The notes under the pieces: model-generated | The model's input: the letters and a program-made list of their open reading frames with translations, nothing else | Told to the model about the DNA's origin: nothing | The model's database searches: none | In this document: piece after piece, positions 52,165 to 62,523 of the stretch | How the letters are laid out: each line of letters starts with the position of its first letter | How positions within the stretch are numbered: position 1 is the stretch's first letter | Assembly (NCBI RefSeq): GCF_018777385.1 | Contig: NZ_JAFJYB010000005.1 | Coordinates: forward strand, 62,001 to 126,000 | Direction: 5' to 3' | Source of the DNA: Candidatus Symbiopectobacterium endolongispinus | Lineage (GTDB): Bacteria; Pseudomonadota; Gammaproteobacteria; Enterobacterales; Enterobacteriaceae | Length of the DNA stretch: 64,000 nucleotides | Translations under genes and position numbers: made by a program

Positions 52165-52968
52165 TTTCCGCTGGGCGATGAGGGCATCGATGATAAACAG
52201 CGCCAGCGCCGCCCAGATAAAGCCAAATGCCACCATTTTGTCGCTGCCGAGCGGTTCGCCATAGAGCGTGACAGCGATGATAAACATCAGCGGCACGGTG
52301 GTCACGATGCCTGCGCTGACCAACAGCAGATTGAGCGTCGCACTGTTATTGCCAAGGTGGCTGCTCGGTGTATCGGCGATAAAAAACAAATAGATAATTG
52401 CCGCAGGCAGCAACCACAGGGTTTCAATCAGCATGCCGGTCTGGTCGTCTACGCCGAGTTTCTTACGCAACAGGCCATAGATCGCAAAACTAAAGGCCAG
52501 CGCCAGAGCAATCACCGGCACGGAGCCAAACTGCCATAGCTGAATCAACACGCCGCTGAACGCCAACAGTACCGCGCACCATTGCAGGCGGCGGAAGCGC
52601 TCACCGAGAAAAATCATTCCCAGCATCACGTTAACCAGTGGATTGATAAAATAGCCCAGGCTGGCTTCCAGAATGTGATTATGGTTTACAGCCCAAATGT
52701 AGAGCAGCCAGTTGCCGCCCACCAGCACGGCGGTCAGTGCCAGCATCAGCAGCGTTTTGGGTGATCCCATGACGTGTTGTACCTGACGCCATTTGCGGCT
52801 GATGCTCACCAAAACTAGCATGAAGAGAAACGACCAGATAATCCGGTGCGTAAGAATTTTTGTGGCAGGCACTGCGCTAATCAGCTTGAAGTAGACGGGT
52901 GCGATGCCCCAAATGAAATAGGCACCAAGAGCGAATAACACACCCTGGCGTGATTGCTGTTCATTCAT
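52135..52968 (-). CDS. rarD: EamA-family permease RarD with a probable in-frame deletion
   Basis: RarD is a ten-helix DMT-superfamily exporter; the ligand is unknown, and it was first linked to chloramphenicol sensitivity. MNEQQSRQGVLFALGAYFIWGIAPVYF begins it and blocks such as LEASLGYFINPLVNVMLGMIFLGERFRRLQW identify it. Length is 277, against 296 in E. coli. The segment VTTVPL is joined directly to MFIIAVTLYGE, leaving out about 23 residues of a membrane helix and the TRLRLSTLGFFQYIGP motif of the second EamA repeat (junction about 52275-52295). The in-frame loss probably inactivates it. Confidence 0.85.
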   Translation of the reverse strand: MNEQQSRQGVLFALGAYFIWGIAPVYFKLISAVPATKILTHRIIWSFLFMLVLVSISRKWRQVQHVMGSPKTLLMLALTAVLVGGNWLLYIWAVNHNHILEASLGYFINPLVNVMLGMIFLGERFRRLQWCAVLLAFSGVLIQLWQFGSVPVIALALAFSFAIYGLLRKKLGVDDQTGMLIETLWLLPAAIIYLFFIADTPSSHLGNNSATLNLLLVSAGIVTTVPLMFIIAVTLYGEPLGSDKMVAFGFIWAALALFIIDALIAQRKLRRVQRRVA

Positions 52969-53114
52969 GTGGAAGGCTTACTCAACGGACTGAAGAGGGA
53001 GTACTGTACGCGAAACCGCAGTGACTTTCATCTTTCCTTCCCGTTTTGGTGCTTCGTTTTTGTAAAATAGGATTATTCAGCCTTTTATATCGTTACTGTG
53101 CGAATAATTCGGCG

Positions 53115-53603
53115 TTATCCGACGATATAGGTGGCCGTGGCGGTGGCTATATGCACCTGTGCCTCGTTGTGCAAATAGGCGCGCGCCACGGCGATTTTAT
53201 TGCCGCCACGCAGCAGCGTGCTGGTCAGGGTAAAGTGCTCGCCGCGGCCCGGGCGCAGATAGTCCACGCGCAGATCAATGGTGCCCATGCGTGCCAGTCG
53301 CTGGTGAAATTCCTGAACGCTGATACTGTGGTGCCGTAACAGCGCGCTGCCAACCCAGGCCAGCCCGGCGGCGATCACACCGCCGTGGAGAATTTTTTGC
53401 AACGCATTGCCGACCAATCGCTCCTGACGATCAAACACCAAAATGGCATGGTCGGCTTCAAACTCACGCAGTTCAAGCCCCAGTTCCCGGTTGAAGGGCA
53501 TCTGATAAATAAATATGTCGCTGACGCGTTGGCGAACGCTCTCCTGAGGCAGCATGGCATCAGGGGGAAGCGAGTCATCCTGCTGGACAAGCGGTAATGA
53601 CAT
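53115..53603 (-). CDS. yigI: hotdog-fold thioesterase YigI, catalytic loop shortened
   Basis: YigI is a PaaI-type hotdog protein with acyl-CoA thioesterase activity in E. coli. The 162-residue frame starts [18 protein letters not shown] and contains [19 protein letters not shown] and [20 protein letters not shown]. The active-site segment, [20 protein letters not shown] in E. coli, is [14 protein letters not shown] here. About six residues including the aspartate are missing with the frame kept (junction about 53362-53372). Without the acidic residue on the central helix, thioesterase activity is unlikely. An AC-rich 206-bp gap to pldA holds nothing obvious. Confidence 0.85.
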   Translation of the reverse strand: MSLPLVQQDDSLPPDAMLPQESVRQRVSDIFIYQMPFNRELGLELREFEADHAILVFDRQERLVGNALQKILHGGVIAAGLAWVGSALLRHHSISVQEFHQRLARMGTIDLRVDYLRPGRGEHFTLTSTLLRGGNKIAVARAYLHNEAQVHIATATATYIVG

Positions 53604-53809
53604 AGCGGGCGGCCCCCAGTAACGATCGGAACAGAGAATAAGAATAGTTTAACGTTAAATTTTTGTTTGTTTTATGAGGCGTTTCTGTTTCTTTTGAGAA
53701 AAACATGAATAACTAGGAAGTGGATGATTCAAGTACAGATTATGAAGCTAGAATAATAACGAGCGTGTCTATCATTTTTCCTTACTTTCATGTTGGTCGG
53801 AGATACCGT

Positions 53810-54683
53810 ATGCGCAAAATTGCGGGTGTAGTGGCGCTCTTGTTGGCGGCACAAGTTCAGGCAGAAGAAGCAAAAGTTCAAGTTGTACACGACAGGCCCG
53901 CAGTGCGTGGCAGCATTATTGCCAATTTGCTGCAAGACCATGATAACCCTTTTATCCTTTATCCTTTATCCTTACGAAAGCAAATATCTGCTTTATACCT
54001 ACACCACCAACATCAATAAACAAGCGATCAGCAGTTACGACTGGGCCAAAGAAGCGCGTAAAGATGAAGTGAATTTCCAGTTGAGTCTGGCCTTCCCCAT
54101 CTGGCGCGGCATCATGGGCGACAATTCGCTGTTGGGAGTCTCTTATACCCAGCAATCCTGGTGGCAGATGTCGAATGCCGATGAATCCTCACCGTTTCGT
54201 GAAACTAACTATGAACCACAGATATTTCTTGGCTGGGCGACCGATTACAGTTTGGGCGGATGGACATTGCGCGATGTGGAAGTGGGGCTGAATCATCAAT
54301 CTAACGGCAAGGCAGATCCAACTTCGCGCAGTTGGGATCGCGTCTATATGCGCCTGATGGCGCAAAACGGCAACTGGAAGGTGGATCTTAAACCCTGGTT
54401 CCTGATCCCCGACCGCAAGGATGACAACCCGGATATCACCAAGTATCTGGGGTATTATCGAGTTCGTGTTGGCTACGTCTGGGGCGACAGTATTTTCAGC
54501 GTCGCAGGGCATTACAACTGGAACAGCGGTTACGGCAACGCAGAGTTGGGGTGGAGCTATCCGATAACCAGGCATGTACGCTTCTATACCAAGGTGTTTA
54601 GCGGCTACGGCGAATCGATGATCGACTACAACCATCGGCAGACGCGTTACGGTGTCGGTGTGATGTTGAACGATATCTTTTGA
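53810..54683 (+). pseudogene. pldA: pldA, outer membrane phospholipase A, 7-bp repeat expansion frameshift
   Basis: PldA (OMPLA) is a calcium-dependent outer-membrane phospholipase with a 12-strand beta-barrel. A signal peptide (MRKIAGVVALLLAAQVQA) is followed by an N-terminal segment up to DHDNPFILYP. There a (TTTATCC)3 tandem repeat at 53951-53971 shifts the frame; two copies would restore NPFILYPYESKYLLYTYTT. The remaining barrel is complete to GVGVMLNDIF. The active-site histidine and serine are in GLNHQSNGKADPTSRSW. The next residue, catalytic Asn156 in E. coli, is aspartate here. The 7-bp unit could change copy number by slippage and switch the gene on and off. Confidence 0.9.
53951..53971 (+). 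repeat. heptanucleotide tandem repeat (TTTATCC)x3 in pldA
   Basis: Three perfect copies of TTTATCC. Two copies give an open pldA frame, three give the frameshift seen here. Confidence 0.95.
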
Positions 54684-54811
54684 GGCGCGTTTTCAGAAAA
54701 AATAATTCTCGTGGTCAAAAGATTGCAGTTTTTATCACAGGCGCTGAAAATAGCGCCTGTTTGATTTTATCGGCCACGGGCTGATGTGATGCAAAGAGGA
54801 TCGGGGAACGC

Positions 54812-56635
54812 GTGTCTACGGCGGAAGTGTTAAATAAGGAAGCGTTAGCGGCTCAGGTTCTACGCGATACGTTCGGTTATCAGCAATTCCGTCCCGGTCA
54901 GGATGCGGTCATTCGGGCTGCGGTCAACGGTCAGGATTGTCTGGTGATCATGCCGACCGGGGGCGGGAAATCGCTGTGCTACCAGATCCCCGCATTGGTG
55001 CTGGATGGCCTGACGTTGGTGGTGTCTCCGCTGATCTCTTTGATGAAAGACCAGGTGGATCAGCTTCTTGCCTACGGCGTGACTGCCGCCTGCCTGAACT
55101 CGACCCAGACTCGTGAGCAGCAGTGGGACGTGATGACCCGCTGTCGCAGCGGTGAAATCAAGCTGCTGTATATCGCGCCGGAGCGTTTAACCACGGACAG
55201 CTTCTTTGACCAGCTTGCTCGGTGGAATCCGGCACTGATTGCCATCGACGAAGCGCACTGTATCTCCCAGTGGGGGCATGATTTCCGCCCGGAATACCGC
55301 GCCCTTGGGCAAATCAAGCAGCGTTTCCCCACGCTGCCAGTGGTTGCCTTGACGGCCACCGCCGACGACGCTACGCGCAGTGATATTGTGCGCCTGCTCG
55401 ATCTGCACGAACCGCATATTCACCTGAGCAGCTTCGACAGGCCCAATATCCGCTATACGCTGGTGGAGAAATTTAAACCGCTCGATCAACTGTGGATGTT
55501 TGTGCAGGGTCAGCGCGGTAAAAGCGGCATCATTTATTGCAACAGCCGGGCGAAGGTAGAGGATATCAGTGCGCGTCTGCAAAATCGTGGCCTCAGCGTG
55601 GCGGCCTATCATGCTGGCTTGGACAACGAACGGCGTGCGCAGGTACAGGAAGCGTTTCTACGTGACGATTTGCAAGTGGTGGTAGCCACCGTCGCCTTTG
55701 GCATGGGTATTAACAAACCCAACGTGCGCTTTGTGGTGCACTTTGATATCCCACGCACGATCGAATCCTACTATCAGGAGACCGGGCGTGCCGGGCGAGA
55801 TGGCCTGCCTGCGGAAGCCGCGCTCTTTTACGATCCGGCTGACATGGCGTGGTTGCGCCGCTGCCTTGAGGAAAAAACGCCGGGCCAGCAGCAAGAAATT
55901 GAACGACACAAGTTGAACGCGATGGGGGCGTTCGCGGAGGCGCAAACCTGCCGCCGTCTGGTGTTGCTTAACTATTTTGGTGAAGGGCGGCATGCCCCTT
56001 GCGGTAACTGTGATATCTGCCTCGATCCACCTAAGCGCTATGATGGCCTGGTGGATGCGCAAAAGGCGCTCTCCTGCGTATATCGGGTGGGGCAGCGCTT
56101 TGGCCTGGGCTATGTGGTGGAAGTGCTGCGCGGGGCTAATAACCAGCGTATTCGCGAATGGGGACACAACAAGCTGCCTGTGTACGGCATTGGCCGTGAG
56201 CAATCGCATGAGCATTGGGTCAGCGTGCTGCGCCAACTGATTAACCTGGGGTTCCTCACGCAAAATATTGCATTGCACTCAGCGGTACAACTGATCGAAT
56301 CGGCCCGTCCGGTGCTGCGCGGTGAGATACCTTTGCAGTTGGCGGTACCTCGCGTGGTTAACCTGAAGCCGAAAGCGAACCAAAAATCGTACACCGGGCT
56401 TTACGATCGCAAGCTGTTTGCCAAACTACGCAAAGTCATTGCTGATGAGGGCGATATCCCGCCTTATGTGGTGTTCAGTGATGCCACGCTGCTGGAAATG
56501 GCCGATCGCTTGCCGTCACCGGCAAGCGAATTGCTGACGATTAACGGCGTCGGGCAGCGTAAACTGGAGCGATTCGGTACGCAATTTATGTCGCTGATCC
56601 GTGAACATCTGGACGATGGTGACGATGTGCTCTGA
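54812..56635 (+). CDS. recQ: ATP-dependent DNA helicase RecQ
   Basis: RecQ is the 3'-5' superfamily-2 helicase of the RecF pathway. It is 607 residues (609 in E. coli) with a GTG start ([17 protein letters not shown]). Motifs: [34 protein letters not shown] with the aromatic-rich loop, [24 protein letters not shown]. Zinc cysteines are in [12 protein letters not shown] and [13 protein letters not shown], followed by winged-helix and HRDC domains ending [14 protein letters not shown]. Intact over 1.8 kb. Confidence 0.97.
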   Translation: MSTAEVLNKEALAAQVLRDTFGYQQFRPGQDAVIRAAVNGQDCLVIMPTGGGKSLCYQIPALVLDGLTLVVSPLISLMKDQVDQLLAYGVTAACLNSTQTREQQWDVMTRCRSGEIKLLYIAPERLTTDSFFDQLARWNPALIAIDEAHCISQWGHDFRPEYRALGQIKQRFPTLPVVALTATADDATRSDIVRLLDLHEPHIHLSSFDRPNIRYTLVEKFKPLDQLWMFVQGQRGKSGIIYCNSRAKVEDISARLQNRGLSVAAYHAGLDNERRAQVQEAFLRDDLQVVVATVAFGMGINKPNVRFVVHFDIPRTIESYYQETGRAGRDGLPAEAALFYDPADMAWLRRCLEEKTPGQQQEIERHKLNAMGAFAEAQTCRRLVLLNYFGEGRHAPCGNCDICLDPPKRYDGLVDAQKALSCVYRVGQRFGLGYVVEVLRGANNQRIREWGHNKLPVYGIGREQSHEHWVSVLRQLINLGFLTQNIALHSAVQLIESARPVLRGEIPLQLAVPRVVNLKPKANQKSYTGLYDRKLFAKLRKVIADEGDIPPYVVFSDATLLEMADRLPSPASELLTINGVGQRKLERFGTQFMSLIREHLDDGDDVL

Positions 56636-56679
56636 TCGGACTTGAATTTCTAGACTCTGTGGTAAAAAAGGAAAATATC

Positions 56680-57295
56680 ATGATGTTGTTTTTGACCGTG
56701 GCGATGGTGCACTTCGTGGCATTGATGAGCCCGGGACCGGATTTCTTTTTTTGTTTCCCAGACGGCGGCGGGTCGCTCGCGCAAAGAAGCCATGATGGGC
56801 GTTCTGGGGATTTCTCTGGGGGTAATGGTGTGGGAGGCCATTGCGTTGATGGGGTTGCACCTGTTACTGCAAAAAATGGCGTGGTTGCACGATGCTATTA
56901 CCATCGGCGGTGGATTGTATCTGTGCTGGATGGGATGGCAGATGTTGCGCGCAGCGCGTCGCAAAGGGGAGCTGCAAACGGTTGAAACGGTAGAGCTGCC
57001 TTCGAAAGGGAAAACCTTTATGCGCGGTTTGCTGACCAACCTCGCCAACCCGAAAGCGCTTATCTATTTCGGCAGCGTATTCTCTCTGTTTGTGGGCGAC
57101 AGCGTTGGCACCAGTGCGCGCTGGGGGCTGTTTGCATTAATCTCTCTGGAAACGCTGCTGTGGTTTAGCCTGGTGGCAATGGTGTTTGCCTTGCCTGCAA
57201 TGCGCCGCGGCTATCAGCGTTTGGCTAAATGGATTGATGGTCTGGCGGGGGTGCTGTTTACCGGCTTTGGGCTGCATCTGATTATTTCGCGCTAA
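56680..57295 (+). pseudogene. rhtC: rhtC, threonine exporter (LysE family), homopolymer frameshift
   Basis: RhtC exports threonine across the inner membrane. It starts MMLFLTVAMVHFVALMSPGPDFFF, the LysE/RhtB N-terminal signature. A run of 7 T at 56746-56752 replaces the 6 needed for DFFFVSQTAAGRSRKEAMMG, and the frame is lost after about 25 codons. The corrected frame continues GVLGISLGVMVWEAIALMGL to FTGFGLHLIISR with all helices. A single homopolymer base is the only visible lesion, so it could be an assembly error. It follows recQ as in E. coli. Confidence 0.85.
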
Positions 57296-57328
57296 GCGAG
57301 CATGGCGTAGCACTCCCGCTGTTTTGTC

Positions 57329-57350
57329 CTCGCCGCCGGTTGGCGGCGAG
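57329..57350. terminator. hairpin between convergent rhtC and rhtB
   Basis: A perfect 9-bp stem (CTCGCCGCC / GGCGGCGAG) with a GGTT loop in the 62-bp gap between converging genes. No T-run of note on either side. Confidence 0.45.
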
Positions 57351-57357
57351 TGACGGA

Positions 57358-57978
57358 TTACACCTTACGCGCCGTTGCCAGTAGCGCGCCGACCAGCATA
57401 AACAACGAGCCAAACAGCCGGTTGAGCAGGCGGATTTGGCGCGGCCCTTTCAGCCATACAGCAATGCGAGTGGCGAGCTTGGCGTAACCGACCATCACCA
57501 CAATATCGACCGCCACAGTGGTCACCCCCAAAATCAGATACTGAGCAACCTGCGGCTGATGCGGCACGATAAACTGTGGGAACAGCGCCACCAGAAAAAC
57601 GATGCTTTTCGGGTTGGTAAGGTTGACCAGAACGGCACGACGAAACAGCTGGCGGCGGGGCAGGGTGCCCGCCAGCGCATGCAGATCGAGTGAACCAGCC
57701 GCGCGCCACTGCTGGATACCGAGCCAGATCAGATAAGCGGCACCGAGCCATTTCAGAATGTCAAAAGCCAGCAGCGATTGCGATAGCAGCGCGCCAAGAC
57801 CGATACCTACCAATACGATATGGATAGCCGGCCCGACTTGCAGACCGGCGATGGATGCCGCCGCACCGCGATAGTCGTGACTGATGGCAGTGCTCATGGT
57901 ATTGGTAGCACCGGACCCCGGAGAAAGGCTGAGAATAAGCGTTGTGAGAAGATAGGTTAACCACCAGTCGAGGGTCAT
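57358..57978 (-). CDS. rhtB: homoserine/homoserine lactone exporter RhtB
   Basis: RhtB exports homoserine and its lactone (LysE superfamily, six predicted helices). It is 206 residues, the E. coli length, starting [32 protein letters not shown]. Blocks seen: [63 protein letters not shown] and [20 protein letters not shown]. Intact, unlike its convergent partner rhtC. Confidence 0.95.
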   Translation of the reverse strand: MTLDWWLTYLLTTLILSLSPGSGATNTMSTAISHDYRGAAASIAGLQVGPAIHIVLVGIGLGALLSQSLLAFDILKWLGAAYLIWLGIQQWRAAGSLDLHALAGTLPRRQLFRRAVLVNLTNPKSIVFLVALFPQFIVPHQPQVAQYLILGVTTVAVDIVVMVGYAKLATRIAVWLKGPRQIRLLNRLFGSLFMLVGALLATARKV

Positions 57979-58192
57979 AGCTGCTTCCTGATTGCATGTT
58001 GTTGCATTGGCATTGTTTGCGATCGCCGCAACGGAGACTGAAGGGTTTACCGATGCGTTACGTGGTTAAACATTGCGACCGAATGTGCCACAATACGCCA
58101 TTGCTGATTGTTGTGCCAGCGATCACAAAACTCTCTGGTAGTCCCCGCGTGGCAGGGGGCTAGCGCGGTGCCGTGCAGCAAGGAGAAACGTG

Positions 58193-58510
58193 ATGTCACC
58201 CGAAATTTCCGGCCTATTATTAAGAGAAAAACAGTTTTCTGCCTTTTTCACCGGGACGCTGTTGGATTTCTGGCGTCAGCGTGAAGAGGGGGAATTTCCC
58301 GGCGTTGATGATGTGCCGATCCGCTTTGTACGCTTTACCGCTCCAGAGCACACGCGTTTGGTGGTGGTGTTTTCCGGCCGCATCGAAAGCTATGTAAAGT
58401 ATGGTGAAGTCGCCTACGATTTGTTCCAGGCGGGTTATGATGTGCTGATCATGGATCATCGCGGCCAAGGGTGCTCCGGGCGTCCGTTCGCTGGTGGCAA
58501 GCGACTATGA
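58193..58510 (+). pseudogene. pldB: pldB, lysophospholipase L2, 5' fragment joined to glpA
   Basis: PldB is an inner-membrane-associated alpha/beta-hydrolase lysophospholipase. An AAGGAG site precedes MSPEISGLLLREKQFSAFF. The N-terminal about 95 residues are clear (FWRQREEGEFPGVDDVPIRF, RIESYVKYGEVAYDLFQAG, VLIMDHRGQGCSGR). At the glycine-rich turn the sequence switches to GlpA in another frame (junction about 58472-58490) and the nominal frame ends a few codons later. The GHSMGG-type nucleophile elbow and everything after are absent. Confidence 0.93.
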
Positions 58511-59196
58511 TCCGAGCTGGCGCAGCGTAAGTCGCGGCATCGTGTTGCTTGACCATGCCAGTCGCGACGGGTTGGAAGGGTTTGTCACCATTACCGGCGG
58601 CAAATTAATGACGTACCGCCTGATGGCGGAGAGGGTCACCGACAAGGTGTGTGAAAAGCTGGGGCACAGTGCGCGCTGCACCACAGCGGAACGACCACTG
58701 CCGGGCTCCTCCAGCGCGTCTACGCAACAACCTGCTGCCGCAACGTCTGGCACGCGCGCATTTTCTGCACCGCTGCGCGGGTCCGCGATTTACCGCCACG
58801 GCGATCGCGCCGCGCGCGTGTTGTCTGGCGAGTATGCCGACAGCAGTCTGGTGTGCGAATGCGAAGCGGGGACGGCGGGGGAAGTTCGCTATGCCGTGTA
58901 AGCACTAAAGGTTAACAACCTGATTGATCTGCGGCGGCGTACCCGTGTCGGGATGGGAACCTGCCAAGGCGAGCTTTGTGCGTGCCGTGCCGCCGGATTA
59001 CTGTGCAAGCTGGGGCAATCGACACCGCCGCAAGCGTTGGCGCAGTTAAGTCAGTTTTTAAATGAGCGCTGGAAAGGCAGTTCGCCCCATCGCATGGGGT
59101 AACGCGTTGCGTGAAAGCGAATTCACCAGTTGGGTGTATCAGGGCTTGTGTGGGCTGAGTATTGAGGATCAGCAGGAGGAACAACATGCGGTATGA
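58478..59196 (+). pseudogene. glpA: glpA, anaerobic glycerol-3-phosphate dehydrogenase large subunit, 3' fragment with further lesions
   Basis: GlpA is the FAD subunit of the GlpABC enzyme that oxidises glycerol-3-phosphate under anaerobic conditions. Only the C-terminal about 45 percent remains: GVRSLVASDYDP, RGIVLLDHASRDGLEGF, TITGGKLMTYRLMAE and the BFD-like Fe-S segment SSLVCECEAGTAGEV. A TAA at 58899-58901 replaces a glutamate before ALKVNNLIDLRRRTRVGMGT. One extra base near 59078 disrupts RPIAWGNALRESEF before the natural TGA, which overlaps the glpB start. The FAD-binding N terminus is missing through the deletion that brings in pldB. Confidence 0.93.
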
Positions 59197-60448
59197 CGTC
59201 GTCATTATCGGTGGCGGGTTAGCCGGGCTCACCTGCGGTATTCGTTTGGCGGAGCAAGGAAAACACTGCGCCATTGTCAGCTCATGACAAAGCGCTTTGC
59301 ATTTCTCTTCGGGATCGCTGGATCTGCTGTCCTTTCTGCCCGATGGTGAGCCGGTTCACCATCCCCTTGAGGCGCTGTCAGCGCTGGCAAGTCAGGCTCC
59401 CGAGCATCCCTATTCGCTGATGGGTGAGGCCGCTGTACGCCGTTGGGTGCCAGAAGCCGAAGCCTTATTGGCGCGCTGTGGCGCGACCATGACGGGCAGC
59501 CATCAACAAAACCACCTGCGTTTGACGCCGCTCGGAAAATATCGCCCGTGCTGGCTGAGTCCACCGGAAATTGTCACGCGGGAACAGGGCAAACCGCTGG
59601 CATGGCGTGCTCCGCTGATTGTGGGCATTGAAGGCTTTCTGGATTTCCAGGCCTCTATCGTGGCTGATGCGCTGCAAACGCAGGGCATTGCGGCAAAGAG
59701 TGCCGATTTACGTCTACCCGCGTTGGATCGTCTGCGCGGTAACCCCAGCGAGTTCCGTGCGGTAAATATTGCTCGCGTGCTGGATCTGCCGGAAAACGCC
59801 AGCGCATTGCTGGCGGAATTGACGCGGTTGAGCGCTCATCACGATGCCGTCATTTTACCGGCTTGCCTGGGACTGGATACGCCGGATGCCGTGGCTATGC
59901 TGCAAAGTGCCTTGGGCAAACCTGTCAGTCTATTGCCGACACTTCCTCCGTCGTTACCAGGGGTTCGCTTGCATCAGGCGATAGTGCGCCGTTTCCGCCA
60001 ATTGGGCGGCATGGTGATGCCGGGCGATAAAGTCGAGCGTGCCGTCCTGGGGGCAACAGAAAAGGCGCTTTATACCCGTAATCATGTCGAGATCCCGTTG
60101 CGGGCTCAGCAGGTGGTGCTTGCCAGCGGTAGCTTCTTTAACAACGTGCTGGTGGCAGAGTGTGATCGCGTTGTGGAGCCGGTGTTTGGTTTTGATGTGC
60201 ACTATGCCGCACTGCGTAGCGACTGGAGCCGGAAACAGGTACTGGCACCTCAGCCGTATCGCCTGTTCGGTGTGAAAACCGACGAGAAGCTGCGCCCGCG
60301 TATCAAGGGCATCACGGTGCCCGGCGTCTATGCGATTGGCGCAGTATTGGCAGGGTTTGATCCTCTGGCGCAGGGCTGTGGCGCGGGGGTATCTTTATTG
60401 AGCGCGTTGTCGGTTGCCGATACGTTGCTGCAAGGGGAGGTTGCATGA
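59186..60448 (+). pseudogene. glpB: glpB, anaerobic glycerol-3-phosphate dehydrogenase subunit B, nonsense
   Basis: GlpB is the FMN-containing subunit that links GlpA to the membrane subunit GlpC. It starts [25 protein letters not shown], a dinucleotide-binding motif. At codon 34 (59285-59287) TGA stands where E. coli has the glycine of RGQSALHFSSGSLDLL, one base change from GGA. The rest of the frame is open to the natural stop, about 420 codons as in E. coli, with PTLPPSLPGVRLHQA and IGAVLAGFDPLAQGCGAGV. It overlaps glpA and glpC as in the intact operon. Confidence 0.93.
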
Positions 60449-61552
60449 GCCTGCTCAATGACACCAGTTTTGATGGACGGTGAACGCCTGCGTCTGAAAG
60501 ATCCGGCGCTGTATGACGAGGCGCTGAAATATTGCACCAACTGCAAACGCTGCGAAGTGGCCTGCCCGTCGGATGTCAAAATTGGTGATATCATTCAGAG
60601 CGCCAAAGCACGCTATAACCCGCATCGTCCTTCACTGCGTGACACCATCCTCAGTCATACCGACCTGATGGGAACGGTATCCACGCCGTTTGCGCCATTA
60701 GTGAACGCGGCGACCGGGCAGAAACCGGTGCGCCAGTTGCTGGATAAAGCACTGAAAATTGACCATCGACGTCAGTTGCCTAAATACTCATTCGGCACTT
60801 TCCGCCGCTGGTATCGTCAACAAGCCGAAGCGCAAAAACAGTTTAGCGAGCAAATCGTATACTTCCACGGCTGCTACGTTAATTACAGCCATCCGCAGTT
60901 GGGCAAAGACCTGATCCGCATCTTCAATGCGATGGGGATTGGTGTGCAACTGCTGGAAAAAGAGAAGTGCTGCGGTGTACCGCTGATTGCTAACGGTTTT
61001 CATACCAAGGCCAGAAAGCAGGCGCAACAAAACGTGGGCTATCTGGAAGGCGCGGTTCAGGGTAAAAATCTTACCGTGGTAGCGACGTCATCAAGCTGTA
61101 CGGCAACGCTGCGTGACGAATACCCGCATTTGCTGGGGGTCGATAACCATGCGGTACGCGATAGCATCACGCTGGTGACACGTGAGCTGTATCGCCTGTT
61201 AGAGCAAGGCAAAACGCTGCCGCTACGCGTGGCTTATCACACGCCGTGCCATATGGAGAAAATGGGGTGGACGTCCTACACACTGGATTTATTGCGCCGT
61301 ATTTCCGGGCTGGAACTGGTAGTGCTGGAATCCCAGTGCTGCGGTATCGCCGGAACTTACGGTTTTAAAAAGGAAAATTACACTACCTCGCAGGGCATTG
61401 GCGCGCCGCTGTTCCGCCAAATAGAGGAGAGTGGAGTGGATATGGTGATCACGGACTGTGAAACCTGCAAATGGCAGGTAGAGATGTCGACCAGTAAACC
61501 TTGTGAGCACCCGATCACGTTATTAGCACGCGCACTGGCGACGGAAAAATAA
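60445..61552 (+). pseudogene. glpC: glpC, anaerobic glycerol-3-phosphate dehydrogenase Fe-S subunit, first cluster deleted
   Basis: GlpC is the membrane-anchored iron-sulfur subunit passing electrons to menaquinone. MSLLNDTSFDG is followed at about 60470-60480 directly by the GERLRLKDPALYDEALKY segment in another frame. About 28 residues are missing, including the first 4Fe-4S motif (CIKCTVCTTACP in E. coli). The second motif YCTNCKRCEVACPSD remains, as do the two CCG domains (EKCCGVPLIANGF, SQCCGIAGTYGF). The long downstream frame is open to ITLLARALATEK. Loss of a cluster plus frameshift means no electron transfer. Confidence 0.92.
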
Positions 61553-61570
61553 TCCTTTACAGACGCGAAT

Positions 61571-61589
61571 GATAATGATTATTATTGTT
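61571..61589 (+). promoter_or_regulatory. Fur-box-like iron-responsive operator
   Basis: GATAATGATTATTATTGTT matches the 19-bp Fur consensus at 15 positions. No iron gene follows; the region up to the terminator at 61684 holds no convincing frame, so the regulated gene may have been deleted. Confidence 0.6.
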
Positions 61590-61683
61590 ATGCATTCCAG
61601 AGAGACGCACGCATGTCTTTTCATGCGTTGACGACCCCGCTGTGAAGGCACGACATTGCTCACATTGCTTCCAGTGTTTATTT

Positions 61684-61709
61684 AGCCAGCTCGGGTGCTG
61701 GCTTTTTTT
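61684..61709 (+). terminator. intrinsic terminator
   Basis: Stem GCCAGC / GCTGGC with a 6-nt loop, then seven T. It closes whatever the Fur-box region transcribes, or glpABC. Confidence 0.8.
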
Positions 61710-61823
61710 GCCTATCCTCCCCGCCTCTTTTAAATTTTTTGAATTGAGCGATGAGTTTTTTACACTTTCTTATTCGCCACCTCCCGGTAGACTTAACATA
61801 ACGACAACATTTGTGGGGGCGAT

Positions 61824-62518
61824 ATGATTTATTTATGACAGGCTTAGGAGCGTGGTCATGCGAACCACGGTTGGCTGGATAGCTGGCACAGTTGCTCCTT
61901 TGCAGACTACTACGATCCCAATATGGGGTTCTCTGCGTTACGTGTGATCAACGAGGACCGCATTGAAAGTGGGCAAGGGTTTGGCACCCACCCGCACAAA
62001 GACATGGAAATCCTGACTTATGTGCTGTCCGGCACGGTGGAACATCAGGACATTATGGGGAAACAAGGAGCAGATTCCGGCGGGTGAATTTCAGATCATG
62101 AGTGCAGGCACCGGGATTCGCCATTCGGAATACAATGCCAGTCAGGATGAGCTGTTGCATTTGTATCAGATTTGGATCATTCCGGAAAAAGCTGGTATCA
62201 CTCCGCGTTATGAACAACGACGCTTTGACACACCGCAGGGCCGTCAAAGCGTCGTTGTCACCGGATGCACGTGAAGGTTCGCTGAAGGTGTATCAGGACA
62301 TGACGCTGTCGCGTTGGGCGCTGAAAGCCCAAGAGCAGTCGGTATATCAGGTGCCGGCAGGCCGTCGCGTGTGGATTCAGGTGGTACGGGGAGAGGTGGA
62401 AATCAATGGTCAGGCAGCAGGCGAAAGCGATGCGCTGGCGATATGGGATGAAGAAACCCTCTCAATTCATGCCACGCAACAGAGTGAAATCTTGTTGTTT
62501 GATCTGCCGCCGGTGTAA
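61824..62518 (+). pseudogene. pirin-family protein (YhhW-like), two stops and two frameshifts
   Basis: Pirins are cupin-fold metalloproteins; E. coli YhhW is a quercetinase. MIYL is followed by TGA (61836-61838) and TAG (61845-61847), where E. coli has [31 protein letters not shown] then runs in frame. Metal ligands are in [16 protein letters not shown]. One extra A at about 62061 breaks [19 protein letters not shown], and another shift near 62250 precedes SPDAREGSLKVYQDM. The C-terminal cupin is readable to LLFDLPPV. Four independent lesions make this an old pseudogene. Confidence 0.9.
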
Positions 62519-62523
62519 CCAAG

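Noticed and set aside
61585-61827. 80-codon frame downstream of the Fur box
   Set aside because: It runs through the intrinsic terminator, lacks homology and has no ribosome-binding site.
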